Shown piece by piece: positions 9,175-17,018 of a stretch of DNA of 64,000 nucleotides. Source of the DNA: an uncultured Pelagibacteraceae bacterium (GTDB taxonomy: Bacteria; Pseudomonadota; Alphaproteobacteria; Pelagibacterales; Pelagibacteraceae); NCBI GenBank assembly GCA_902592265.1, contig CACJDV010000001.1, positions 1-64,000 on the forward strand, given 5' to 3'. The position numbers and the translations under genes were made by a program. Every line of letters starts with the position of its first letter. The stretch's first letter is position 1. The notes under the pieces are model-generated. The model saw only the letters and a list, made by a program, of their open reading frames with translations, had not been told where the DNA came from and did not search any database.

Positions 9175-9908
9175 GAGAAAGTCTTAACAAATCTCAAATT
9201 AAAAGATTCTCAAGACAATTAGTTTTAAAAAATATAGGTGCGAGTGGTCAAAAAAAAATTTTATCCTCTAAAATTTTAATCGTTGGTGTCGGAGGATTAG
9301 GTTGTCCTGCTGCAGAAAATCTAGTAAGAGCAGGTATTGGAACTATTGGTCTTGTTGATAATGATATAGTAAATCTTTCCAATATACATAGACAAAGCCT
9401 ATTTACTACTAAAGATATAAAAAAATTAAAAGTTAGTGTAGCCGCAAAAAAATTGAGGGAAATAAATCCATCTACTAAAATTAAAACCTACAAATCAAGA
9501 ATCAATAAGAATAATATCGAAAATATATTTAATGATTATGAAATAATTATTGATGGTTCAGATAATTTTAAGACAAAATTTTTAATTAATGATTTCTGTT
9601 TAAAATTGAAAAAAAAATTGGTAACAGGAGCAATCAGTAAATTCGATGGTCATGTATTTACATTTGATTTTAACGATAAAAAAACAGCTTCTTTAAAAAG
9701 TTTCTACCAAGAAAATGAAATTTCAGACAATGACCTAAATTGCGAATTTGAGGGAGTTCTTGGCACAACCGCATCAATTGTAGGAACAACTCAAGCAAAT
9801 GAAGCCTTAAAAATGATTATGAAAATTGGGCAAACTTTAAAAAATCAAATATTAATTATTGATCTTTTAAATCTTAATTTTAGAAAAGTTAAATTTAATA
9901 GAAAATAG
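9171..9908 (+). CDS. E1-like adenylyltransferase of the HesA/MoeB/ThiF family
   Basis: Members adenylate the C-terminal glycine of a ubiquitin-like sulfur carrier such as MoaD or ThiS. The ATP-binding glycine loop GVGGLGCPAAEN (near residue 37), the conserved NIHRQ, and GSDNF near residue 128 are intact. The two CxxC zinc pairs typical of MoeB/ThiF are absent, although some family members naturally lack them. The carrier partner is not in the window, so MoeB cannot be separated from ThiF. The gene overlaps dut by 4 bases. Confidence 0.85.
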   Translation: MRESLNKSQIKRFSRQLVLKNIGASGQKKILSSKILIVGVGGLGCPAAENLVRAGIGTIGLVDNDIVNLSNIHRQSLFTTKDIKKLKVSVAAKKLREINPSTKIKTYKSRINKNNIENIFNDYEIIIDGSDNFKTKFLINDFCLKLKKKLVTGAISKFDGHVFTFDFNDKKTASLKSFYQENEISDNDLNCEFEGVLGTTASIVGTTQANEALKMIMKIGQTLKNQILIIDLLNLNFRKVKFNRK

Positions 9909-9921
9909 GTATAAATTACTA

Positions 9922-10362
9922 ATGAAAAATTTATATTTTTTAATTTTGCTCTGGATTTTTTTTCCATTAAATGTTTTTGCAAGTGATACTTTTCTTTCAT
10001 TAAAAAAAGACAAAGTAAATGTAAGATATGGTCCAGGGTTCGAATATCCTATAAAATATATCTATAAAAAAATTAATTTACCTATTAAGCAAATTGATAA
10101 GAAGGAAAATTTTAGGAGGATTATTGATCTCAAAAATAATAGTGGATGGATACATGTCTCTCAACTCAAAAAGGTAAATTCTTTAATACCAAAGATCGAT
10201 AAGATTTTGTTTAGCGGGTCAACAAATTTTTCAAAACCTTTAGCAAAAATAGAAAAGGGTAGAGTTTTGTTAATACAGAATTGTAATGATGATTGGTGTA
10301 AGGTGAAAACTGGAAACTTTAAGGGTTGGGTTAAAATAGAGGATTCCTGGGGTGTGAATTAA
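9922..10362 (+). CDS. Secreted bacterial SH3-domain protein
   Basis: The 146-residue protein starts with a signal peptide (residues 1-~20, ending near FAS). Two SH3-like repeats follow, the first with NVRYGPGFEYP and GWIHVSQL, the second ending CKVKTGNFKGWVKIED. Such domains usually bind peptidoglycan or other periplasmic ligands. The gene is the last of the ubiE-dut run. Its partner and exact role are unknown. Confidence 0.78.
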   Translation: MKNLYFLILLWIFFPLNVFASDTFLSLKKDKVNVRYGPGFEYPIKYIYKKINLPIKQIDKKENFRRIIDLKNNSGWIHVSQLKKVNSLIPKIDKILFSGSTNFSKPLAKIEKGRVLLIQNCNDDWCKVKTGNFKGWVKIEDSWGVN

Positions 10363-10398
10363 TCTTAATCTATTCGACTTGTATTTTTTAATGTTAAA

Positions 10399-10578
10399 CT
10401 ACTTTTGTTGTTCACAAACATCCTTGATTACAGGAGCATTTGCACAATCTAAACATTTTGTTTTCTGAACAATGCAACCATCATCAAGAACTTGAACATC
10501 AACAATTTTATCACACTTGGAACAAGTTGAAGAAATAGTTAGTCCACATTTTTTACAGTTATAATTTTCTATTTGCAT
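10399..10578 (-). CDS. Small zinc-ribbon-like protein, 59 residues
   Basis: I do not recognise a named family. The ATG at 10578 opens a 59-codon frame ending at TAG (10399-10401). It contains CKKC (8-11), CSKC (19-22) and CLDC (42-45), plus Cys35 and Cys55, a pattern expected of a one- or two-zinc ribbon. The remainder is acidic and short. The high density of paired cysteines makes chance unlikely. It stands alone between a convergent SH3 gene and the DUF2061 gene. Upstream lie a Fur-box-like palindrome and a repeated TGCGAATGATTA element, so metal-responsive expression is possible. Confidence 0.66.
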   Translation of the reverse strand: MQIENYNCKKCGLTISSTCSKCDKIVDVQVLDDGCIVQKTKCLDCANAPVIKDVCEQQK

Positions 10579-10622
10579 GTGAAAAAATTAATCATAAATA
10601 AATTTATTTCAACAGCTATCTA

Positions 10623-10664
10623 TGCGAATGATTATTATTATCGAAACTTCTTTGCGAATGATTA
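10623..10664 (-). promoter_or_regulatory. Fur-box-like palindrome and 12-base direct repeat
   Basis: TGCGAATGATTA occurs twice, at 10623-10634 and 10653-10664, exactly 30 bases apart. The first copy runs into TGATTAT T ATTATCG (10629-10643), which matches the 7-1-7 Fur core TGATAAT-N-ATTATCA at 12 of 14 positions. The pair lies 45-86 bases upstream of the zinc-ribbon start at 10578. The spacing suggests two regulator dimers on nearby helical turns. No experimentally known site is implied. Confidence 0.4.
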
Positions 10665-10698
10665 CTAATTGCTTTTTTTTTGCAGGTATTCCATTAAA

Positions 10699-10938
10699 TT
10701 ATTTTTTAGATTTACTTGTCCACCATTTATCTAAAATAAAATACCAAATTGAATTTGCAATTGGTTCAACAATTGCATCTGTTAGTGCAATTTTAAAGGA
10801 AACATCTGCTACTATCATTAAAACTGTAATCGCAATTGCAAAGTGTCCAATTGTATAAATTACAGTTCTAAGTAAAGAGCCTTTATTATTTTGATAAATA
10901 TTTTGGGATGCTTGAAATATGCCTTTAGTAATTTCCAT
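10699..10938 (-). CDS. DUF2061 membrane protein
   Basis: The 79-residue protein resembles the DUF2061 family of small inner-membrane proteins of unknown function: SLLRTVIYTIGHFAIA forms the first membrane segment, a second covers about residues 45-65, and it ends with the typical WYFILDKWW-like tail. Its start overlaps the stop of the upstream hydroxylase-like gene, so the two are probably co-translated. Confidence 0.75.
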   Translation of the reverse strand: MEITKGIFQASQNIYQNNKGSLLRTVIYTIGHFAIAITVLMIVADVSFKIALTDAIVEPIANSIWYFILDKWWTSKSKK

Positions 10939-11534
10939 TAGTTTTTGAAAGGACTCTCAAGAACACAAGCCACAAGGTGTATTCTAGCCTGTTCACCTCC
11001 ATTAAAAAAATTATGATATTTAGTGTTATTTGTAATCCAAACTTTTCCATCTGCGGGTAAATGTTTAGCAACATTCTCTATAACCATTGAGCAGCCTTTG
11101 TTTGTGATTATAGGCACATGAAGCCTACATTCTGGATCTTTGTGCCAACTCAAAGTTGATCTAGGCTCTTTTAATAAAAGCCTAACCCTTCCCAATTTAA
11201 ATCTCTTGCTTAGAACTTTGTAAACTTCTGCAAAGTATGTATTTTCAAATTCAGGTATTAATTGTGTATATTTAGACTCATCTATATCAACATCTCTCGA
11301 AACCTCTTTTCCAGTTTCATCTGCAATTGTCCAATATTTTCCTCTAATATTGCTCCCTTCAATCGAGCTCTTATCGTTTGGAATTTGGTTTAATGGAATC
11401 GCACCAAAATGTGTAACACCTGGTGTATTAAATTTTTTTAATTTCAAAATTTTATCTAAGTCATTTTTTAACTTTGAAATGTCAAAATTTAAATTTGGAA
11501 CTTCGTAAAAATCCTCAAAATTTGCTATTGCCAT
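10938..11534 (-). CDS. Aspartyl/asparaginyl beta-hydroxylase-like protein
   Basis: The 198-residue protein fits the Fe(II)/2-oxoglutarate-dependent Asp/Asn hydroxylase fold. Visible elements are SWHKDPECRLHVPI (iron-ligand histidine near residue 126 and the following R-x-H strand) and GGEQARIHLVACV near the C-terminus (second histidine plus the 2-oxoglutarate-binding arginine). It is a stand-alone catalytic domain without membrane anchor. The substrate is unknown. It sits 23 bases after katG and overlaps the DUF2061 gene by one base. Confidence 0.78.
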   Translation of the reverse strand: MAIANFEDFYEVPNLNFDISKLKNDLDKILKLKKFNTPGVTHFGAIPLNQIPNDKSSIEGSNIRGKYWTIADETGKEVSRDVDIDESKYTQLIPEFENTYFAEVYKVLSKRFKLGRVRLLLKEPRSTLSWHKDPECRLHVPIITNKGCSMVIENVAKHLPADGKVWITNNTKYHNFFNGGEQARIHLVACVLESPFKN

Positions 11535-11557
11535 ATAACTTTATCTTTTTTTCAAAT

Positions 11558-13795
11558 TTAATTTAATTTCAAATCAAATCGATCAGAATTCATAACTTTT
11601 ACCCATGCAGCTATAAAATCTTTAACAAATTTTTCACTTGAGTCCTCACAGGCATAAACTTCTGCAAGAGCTCTTAGTTGAGAATTTGAACCAAAAATCA
11701 AATCAACTCTTGTTGCTTTCCATTTAGTTTTTTGAGTTTTTCTATCTTTTCCAACAAAAGTTTGTTCTGATTTATCTTCCTCTTTCCATGTAGTATTCAT
11801 GTCTAATAGATTTACGAAATAGTCGTTAGTAAGAGAACCAGGTTTATTTGTAAAAACGCCATAATTTGAACCATCATAGTTAGTATTTAAAACTCTCATA
11901 CCACCTATAAGTACTGTCATTTCTGGTGCAGTCAGACCCATTAGTTGTGCTTTATCAACCAATTTTTCCTCTGCTGAGACATTTGAAGCTCCGCCATTTA
12001 GATAGTTTCTAAAACCATCTGCCTGAGGTTCAAGAAGACCAAAGGAATGAATATCAGTTTGATCTTGTCTAGCATCTCCTCTGCCTGCTGAAAATGGAAC
12101 ATTAACTTTATGCCCTGCTTTTTTAGCAGCCATCTCAATACCAACGCCACCTGCTAAGACAATTAAGTCTGCCATTGATACACTTTTCTTTTTATTATCA
12201 AATTGATCTTTAATTTTATTTAAAGCTTTAACCACAATTGATAATTTCTTAGGATTATTTACAGTCCAGTTTTTTTGTGGTTCTAACATTATTCTTGCAC
12301 CGTTTGCACCACCTCTTTTATCTGATCCTCTAAAAGTTGAAGCTGATGCCCATGCAGTAGAAACTAAATCTGAAATTGATATTTTTGATTTAGAAATTTT
12401 GTTTTTTAAATCTTTTATATCTTTTGATTTAAGTTTGTGTTTTGGTTTATCAATTGGATCTTGCCAAATTAAATGCTCTTTTGGAACTTCGCTACCTAAG
12501 TAGCAAACTCTTGGACCCATATCTCTATGAGTTAATTTAAACCATGCCCGAGCAAATGCATCATGGAACTCTTTAGGGTTTTGATGAAAATGCTTTGTAA
12601 TTGGTCCATAACTCGGATCAACTTTCATTGATATATCTGTTGTTTGCATCATTGGTGGATGAAGCACACCTTTTTGATGCGCGTCAGGAACCATCTTAAT
12701 TTTTTGACCATTTTTCTTTGGAGTCCATTGATGAGCTCCAGCTGGACTTTTTGTTAATTCCCAATCATGACCGTATAAACAATCTAAGTAACCCATATCC
12801 CATTTAGTAGGATTTTGAGTCCAAGCACCTTCGATACCACTGCTTATTGTATCGACACCTTTTCCAGATTTATATCCACTGTTCCATCCAGTAGACTGAT
12901 CTTGAAGTTTTGAAGCTTCTGGATCTGGACCTTTGTAAGACTCTGATGCTGCTCCGTGAGATTTTCCAAATGTATGTCCTCCAGCAACTAAGGCTGCTGT
13001 TTCATAATCGTTCATAGCCATTCTTCCAAATGTCTCTCTGATATCGTGTGCCGCTAGTAGTGGATCTGGATTTGCATCCGGACCTTGTGGATTTACATAA
13101 ATCAAGCCCATGTGAGAAGCGCCTAACGGCTGCTCTAGATCTCTTTTTCCACTGTATCTTTCAACACCTAGCATTTCTTTTTCTGAGCCCCAATAAATAT
13201 CATCCTCTGGTTCCCAAATGTCTGTTCTACCTGCACCAAAACCAAAAGTTTTAAAACCCATTGAGTCTAACGCTACATTTCCAACTAATATAAATAGATC
13301 TGCCCATGAAATTTTTCTTCCATACTTTTTTTTGATTGGCCATAAAAGTAACCTTGCTTTATCTAAATTCACGTTGTCTGGCCAAGAATTAAGTGGAGCA
13401 AATCTCTGATTACCTGTACCGGCACCACCTCTACCATCACCAGTCCTGTAAGTTCCTGCAGCGTGCCAAGCTAATCGGATAAATAGAGGACCGTAATGAC
13501 CATAATCTGCAGGCCACCATTTTTGTGAGTCTGTCATTAATTTTTTTAAATCTTTTTTTAACGCCTTGTAATTAAGTTTTTTAAATTCTTTTGCATAATT
13601 AAATTTTTTATCCATAGGGTTTGATAAATTAGAATGCTGACTAAGAATTTTTAGATTTAAACTATTTGGCCAGAAGTCTCTTACTGTTTGACCTCTTCCT
13701 GCAGAAAACTTTGCAGGTGTACCTGCCCCTGTAAAAGGACATTTGCTTAACTCATTAGCTTTAAAAGATTTATTTTTCAAATTTTCAGTGCTCAT
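11558..13795 (-). CDS. katG: Catalase-peroxidase
   Basis: KatG is a haem enzyme that destroys hydrogen peroxide. The 745-residue protein has both halves of the fused fold. The N-terminal half has distal Arg107, Trp110 and His111 (in [11 protein letters not shown]), Tyr233 and Met259, which with Trp110 make the Met-Tyr-Trp adduct needed for catalase activity, and the proximal haem ligand His274 in [11 protein letters not shown]. The C-terminal half starts near residue 430 and lacks haem ligands, as usual. The ATG at 13795 lies 39 bases from an inverted repeat inside a TTGACA/TATAAA promoter. No sign of decay is visible. Confidence 0.97.
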   Translation of the reverse strand: MSTENLKNKSFKANELSKCPFTGAGTPAKFSAGRGQTVRDFWPNSLNLKILSQHSNLSNPMDKKFNYAKEFKKLNYKALKKDLKKLMTDSQKWWPADYGHYGPLFIRLAWHAAGTYRTGDGRGGAGTGNQRFAPLNSWPDNVNLDKARLLLWPIKKKYGRKISWADLFILVGNVALDSMGFKTFGFGAGRTDIWEPEDDIYWGSEKEMLGVERYSGKRDLEQPLGASHMGLIYVNPQGPDANPDPLLAAHDIRETFGRMAMNDYETAALVAGGHTFGKSHGAASESYKGPDPEASKLQDQSTGWNSGYKSGKGVDTISSGIEGAWTQNPTKWDMGYLDCLYGHDWELTKSPAGAHQWTPKKNGQKIKMVPDAHQKGVLHPPMMQTTDISMKVDPSYGPITKHFHQNPKEFHDAFARAWFKLTHRDMGPRVCYLGSEVPKEHLIWQDPIDKPKHKLKSKDIKDLKNKISKSKISISDLVSTAWASASTFRGSDKRGGANGARIMLEPQKNWTVNNPKKLSIVVKALNKIKDQFDNKKKSVSMADLIVLAGGVGIEMAAKKAGHKVNVPFSAGRGDARQDQTDIHSFGLLEPQADGFRNYLNGGASNVSAEEKLVDKAQLMGLTAPEMTVLIGGMRVLNTNYDGSNYGVFTNKPGSLTNDYFVNLLDMNTTWKEEDKSEQTFVGKDRKTQKTKWKATRVDLIFGSNSQLRALAEVYACEDSSEKFVKDFIAAWVKVMNSDRFDLKLN

Positions 13796-13833
13796 TTATT
13801 CATTCCCCATGTTAAATTTGGTATGAATTCCAC

Positions 13834-13860
13834 TTTATAATGGTTCTAAATAGCTGTCAA
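13834..13860 (-). promoter_or_regulatory. katG promoter with Irr-box-like operator
   Basis: On the minus strand TTGACA (13860-13855) is followed after 15 bases by TATAAA (13839-13834). Overlapping the spacer and the -10 element is TTTAGAA CCA TTATAAA (13850-13834), a 7-3-7 inverted repeat with one mismatch. It resembles the iron-control element bound by Irr (TTTAGAA-N3-TTCTAAA) in other alphaproteobacteria. The irr-type gene ends 34 bases upstream. A repressor bound here would block RNA polymerase. The 15-base spacing is a little short. Confidence 0.55.
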
Positions 13861-13893
13861 TTGGTTAATAATGACGCTTAATAAATTGATAAA

Positions 13894-14292
13894 TTAATCT
13901 TCGAGTTTGACAAGAACTTCAATGGATTTGATTTTCTTCCCATCAATTTTTCTTTTAATGTTTATAGGTCCTACATCAGAGTTTTCTAGGTCAATCAACT
14001 TTCCATCTTTCAAATTATAAAAATGATGATGATCAGTGATGTTTGTGTCAAAATAAGTTTGGTTTGAATTTACAGGGATTTGCTTTAAATATCCTTTTTT
14101 TTCAAAAGCATGAACTGTATTATAGATTGTTGCTAAAGATATTTTATTATCTATTTTATCTTTAATTTTTTGCTCTAACTCATTTATTGTGAAATGAAAT
14201 GTTCTTTCAGTATTAAACAGAACTTCGCATATCTGAAGCCTTTGTTTAGTAGGTCTTAATCCAGAATTTCTTAATTTTTCAATATATTTCAC
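13894..14292 (-). CDS. irr: Fur-family regulator, Irr type
   Basis: This 132-residue regulator has the winged-helix Fur domain (SLATIYNTVHAFEKKGYL, residues ~52-69) and the HHH triplet (88-90, in TDHHHFYN) associated with haem/metal sensing in Irr. There are no C-terminal CxxC zinc pairs. The assignment as Irr rather than PerR is supported by its divergent placement next to fabA-fabB-fabI, an arrangement known in rhizobia. The start codon is GTG. katG follows 98 bases downstream on the same strand with its own promoter. Confidence 0.8.
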   Translation of the reverse strand: MKYIEKLRNSGLRPTKQRLQICEVLFNTERTFHFTINELEQKIKDKIDNKISLATIYNTVHAFEKKGYLKQIPVNSNQTYFDTNITDHHHFYNLKDGKLIDLENSDVGPINIKRKIDGKKIKSIEVLVKLED

Positions 14293-14310
14293 TTTTTAAG
14301 CAAATTGTTA

Positions 14311-14327
14311 GTTAAAATTATTCTAAA
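14311..14327. promoter_or_regulatory. Second Irr-box-like site between irr and fabA
   Basis: GTTAAAA TTA TTCTAAA has the same 7-3-7 layout as the katG operator, with one perfect half (TTCTAAA) and a left half matching TTTAGAA at 5 of 7 bases. It lies 19 bases before the irr GTG and 60 bases before the fabA ATG. A TATAAT (14335-14340) next to it could serve fabA. Autoregulation of irr is the likely meaning if the site is real. Confidence 0.38.
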
Positions 14328-14386
14328 CAAGTATTATAATTATATTATATAGTTACAAAATCAAGTAAATAAGAGTATTCAATTTT

Positions 14387-14887
14387 ATGAAAAAAAACTC
14401 TTACTCATACGATGAACTAATAAATTGTGGTGAAGGTAAATTATTTGGTCCTGGTAATGCTAAATTACCTCTTCCACCAATGCTTATGTTTGATAGAATT
14501 ACAGAAATTAATGACGACAAGGGAGCTTTTAAAAAAGGCTTATTAAAAGCTGAGTTAGATATTAAAAATGATCTTTGGTTTTTTGATTGTCACTTTAAAG
14601 AAGATCCTGTTATGCCAGGATGTTTAGGATTAGATGCTATGTGGCAACTAGTTGGTTTTTTTCTAGGTTGGAAAGGAAATCCTGGTAAAGGAAGGGCTTT
14701 AGGAGTTGGTACTGTTAAATTTACAGGTGAAGTTTTAAAAAATGTCAAAAATGTAAGATATGAAATAGATATGAAAAAAATAATGTCGCCTGGAGGAACA
14801 ACTGTTGGTCTTGCTAATGGGGTAGTGCTTGCTGATGAGAAAAAAATATATTCAGCTGACAATTTAAAAGTAGGTTTATTTAAATAA
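14387..14887 (+). CDS. fabA: 3-hydroxydecanoyl-ACP dehydratase/isomerase
   Basis: FabA dehydrates 3-hydroxydecanoyl-ACP and isomerises the product to cis-3-decenoyl-ACP, the branch point to unsaturated fatty acids. The 166-residue protein contains the catalytic His69 ([16 protein letters not shown]) and Asp83, matching the E. coli residues almost by number. It is followed by fabB with a one-base overlap. Confidence 0.97.
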   Translation: MKKNSYSYDELINCGEGKLFGPGNAKLPLPPMLMFDRITEINDDKGAFKKGLLKAELDIKNDLWFFDCHFKEDPVMPGCLGLDAMWQLVGFFLGWKGNPGKGRALGVGTVKFTGEVLKNVKNVRYEIDMKKIMSPGGTTVGLANGVVLADEKKIYSADNLKVGLFK

Positions 14888-16098
14888 TGAGAAGAGTGGT
14901 AATAACTGGTTTAGGGGTAGTATCTTGTTTAGGCAATAACCAAGATGAAGTTTATCAATCTTTATTAAATTCTAAATCAGGAATTTCTTTTGCAGAAGAA
15001 TATAAAGAACATAACTTGAAAAGTCATGTTCATGGTAAACCTAATATTAAACTAGAGGATCATATAGATAGAAAAACAATTAGATTTATGGGTTCTGGTT
15101 CAGCGTATAATTATATAGCCATGAAAGAAGCAATTAAAGACTCTGGCTTAGAGGAGAAAGATATAAGTAATTTTAAAACAGGAATTGTAATGGGTTCAGG
15201 TGGCCCTTCGATTGAAAATGTTATTTTGGCTGCTGATAAAACACGAGCTAAAACACCAAAACTTATGGGACCTTTTATTGTTCCAAGAACAATGGCAAGT
15301 ACAGCTTCTGCTACACTCGCAGTGCCATTTAAAATTAAAGGCACTAACTACACTATGAGTTCAGCTTGTGCAACAAGTGGACATTGTATTGGAAATTCTA
15401 TGGAATTAATTCAATTGGGTAAACAAGATATTGTTTTTGCTGGTGGTAGTGAAGAAATACATTGGGCAATGACTGCAATGTTTGATGCTATGACTGCTTT
15501 GTCATCAAAATACAATGATACGCCTGAGACTGCATCAAGAGCCTATGATAAAACAAGGGATGGTTTTGTAATCGCCGGTGGCGGCGGAGTGTTAGTGCTT
15601 GAAGAATATGAACACGCTAAGGCTAGAGGAGCAAAAATTTATGCAGAATTAACTGGCTATGGAGCAACCTCAGATGGATATGACATGGTAGCACCATCAG
15701 GTGAAGGAGCCGTTAGATGTATGAAAATGGCTATGGCGACAGCAAAAAATAAAATTGATTACATAAACACACATGGAACATCTACTCCTGTTGGAGATAT
15801 TACAGAGTTAAATGCTGTTAAAGAGACTTTTGGATCAGAAATTCCAAAAATTAGTTCGACTAAATCTCTTTCCGGACATCCGTTAGGAGCAGCATCTGTT
15901 CATGAGGCAATATATTGTTTAATTATGATGAAAAATAATTTTATCGCTGGTTCTGCGAATATTAATGAAATGGATAATGAGGCAAAAAAATTCCCGATAG
16001 TCGCTAAGACTGAAACAGGAGTAGCTTTAAATACAGTAATGTCAAACAGTTTTGGGTTTGGTGGAACTAATGCAGCTCTAATTTTTGAAAAGGTTTAG
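14887..16098 (+). CDS. fabB: 3-oxoacyl-ACP synthase I
   Basis: FabB elongates the unsaturated acyl chain produced by FabA. The nucleophile is Cys161 ([12 protein letters not shown]), and the two catalytic histidines sit in [11 protein letters not shown] (~295) and SGHPLGAAS (~330). Pairing with fabA favours FabB over FabF. The 403-residue length is normal. It overlaps fabA by one base, and fabI begins two bases after its stop. Confidence 0.96.
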   Translation: MRRVVITGLGVVSCLGNNQDEVYQSLLNSKSGISFAEEYKEHNLKSHVHGKPNIKLEDHIDRKTIRFMGSGSAYNYIAMKEAIKDSGLEEKDISNFKTGIVMGSGGPSIENVILAADKTRAKTPKLMGPFIVPRTMASTASATLAVPFKIKGTNYTMSSACATSGHCIGNSMELIQLGKQDIVFAGGSEEIHWAMTAMFDAMTALSSKYNDTPETASRAYDKTRDGFVIAGGGGVLVLEEYEHAKARGAKIYAELTGYGATSDGYDMVAPSGEGAVRCMKMAMATAKNKIDYINTHGTSTPVGDITELNAVKETFGSEIPKISSTKSLSGHPLGAASVHEAIYCLIMMKNNFIAGSANINEMDNEAKKFPIVAKTETGVALNTVMSNSFGFGGTNAALIFEKV

Positions 16099-16100
16099 TT

Positions 16101-16886
16101 ATGAGTTTAATGAAGGGCAAAAAAGGATTGATCATGGGTGTTGCTAATGAGAGATCTATTGCCTGGGGTATTTCACAAAAACTAGCTGAAGCTGGAGCAG
16201 AGCTTGCATTTACCTACTTAGGAGATGCATTAAAGAAAAGAGTAATACCTTTAGCAGAAAAATTGAATTCAAAAGCAACATTTAGTTGTGATGTCGAAAA
16301 AAAAGAAGAAATAGAAAAATTATTTGAAAATATCAAATCTAATTGGGGTGAAATTGATTTTGTGGTGCATGCTGTTGCGTTTTCAGATAAATCAGAATTG
16401 TCAGGAGAATATTTAAATACAACAAGAGAAAACTTTTTAAGAAGCATGTTGATCTCTTGCTTTTCATTTACTGAGGTTGCTAAAGAAGCTTCAAAAGTTA
16501 TGAAAAGTAATGGAAGTATGTTAACTTTAACTTATGAGTCCACTAAAGCTATACCAAATTATAATGTAATGGGTGTTTGTAAATCTGCACTTGAGGCGAG
16601 TGTAAAGTACCTCGCAAGAGATCTGGGTAAAAAAAACATAAGAGTGAACGCAATTAGTGCTGGCCCAATTAAAACATTAGCTGCATCAGCAATTGGAGAT
16701 GCAAAATTTTTATACAAATGGAATGAGGATCACTCTTTTCTTAAAAGAAATGTGGATATCCATGATGTCGGTAATTCGGCATTATACTTACTTAGTAACC
16801 TTGCAAATGGTGTAACAGGTGAAATCCACTACGTAGATGCTGGGTATAATAAGGTCGGTATGCCAGATCCCAAAAATATTAGTTAA
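16101..16886 (+). CDS. fabI: Enoyl-ACP reductase (NADH)
   Basis: FabI performs the last reduction of each fatty acid elongation cycle. The 261-residue short-chain dehydrogenase has the FabI-type cofactor loop GVANERSIAWG (13-23) and the FabI Tyr-x6-Lys dyad (Tyr154, Lys161 in YNVMGVCK), with the additional Tyr145 expected in FabI. It closes the fabA-fabB-fabI operon. Confidence 0.96.
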   Translation: MSLMKGKKGLIMGVANERSIAWGISQKLAEAGAELAFTYLGDALKKRVIPLAEKLNSKATFSCDVEKKEEIEKLFENIKSNWGEIDFVVHAVAFSDKSELSGEYLNTTRENFLRSMLISCFSFTEVAKEASKVMKSNGSMLTLTYESTKAIPNYNVMGVCKSALEASVKYLARDLGKKNIRVNAISAGPIKTLAASAIGDAKFLYKWNEDHSFLKRNVDIHDVGNSALYLLSNLANGVTGEIHYVDAGYNKVGMPDPKNIS

Positions 16887-16895
16887 TTTTTAAAT

Positions 16896-17015
16896 ATGGA
16901 AATTTTTATTTTCTTAATTTGTTTAATATTTGTGGTTTATTATTTGTTCAGACCTACCTCTAAAAGAGAAAAAGACCAGTTTGATGATAAAAATAATTGG
17001 CGAGGTGGATTTTAA
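16896..17015 (+). CDS. Possible 39-residue single-span membrane protein
   Basis: An ATG at 16896, nine bases after the fabI stop, opens a 39-codon frame ending at 17015, three bases before the pnp stop on the other strand. The product has one hydrophobic span (residues ~2-18, Ile/Leu/Phe/Val-rich), then a polar tail with R-P-T-S-K-R-E-K and a final NNWRGGF. The positive-inside arrangement suggests the N-terminus lies outside. No known family is recognised. It exactly fills the gap, which favours a real gene in so compact a genome. Confidence 0.45.
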   Translation: MEIFIFLICLIFVVYYLFRPTSKREKDQFDDKNNWRGGF

Positions 17016-17018
17016 TTT

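Noticed and set aside
10622..10858. A 78-codon plus-strand frame opposite the DUF2061 gene
   Set aside because: The minus-strand protein matches a known family; the opposite frame has no recognisable feature.
13048..13409. Two short plus-strand frames opposite katG
   Set aside because: Both lie antisense to conserved catalytic sequence and show no family similarity.
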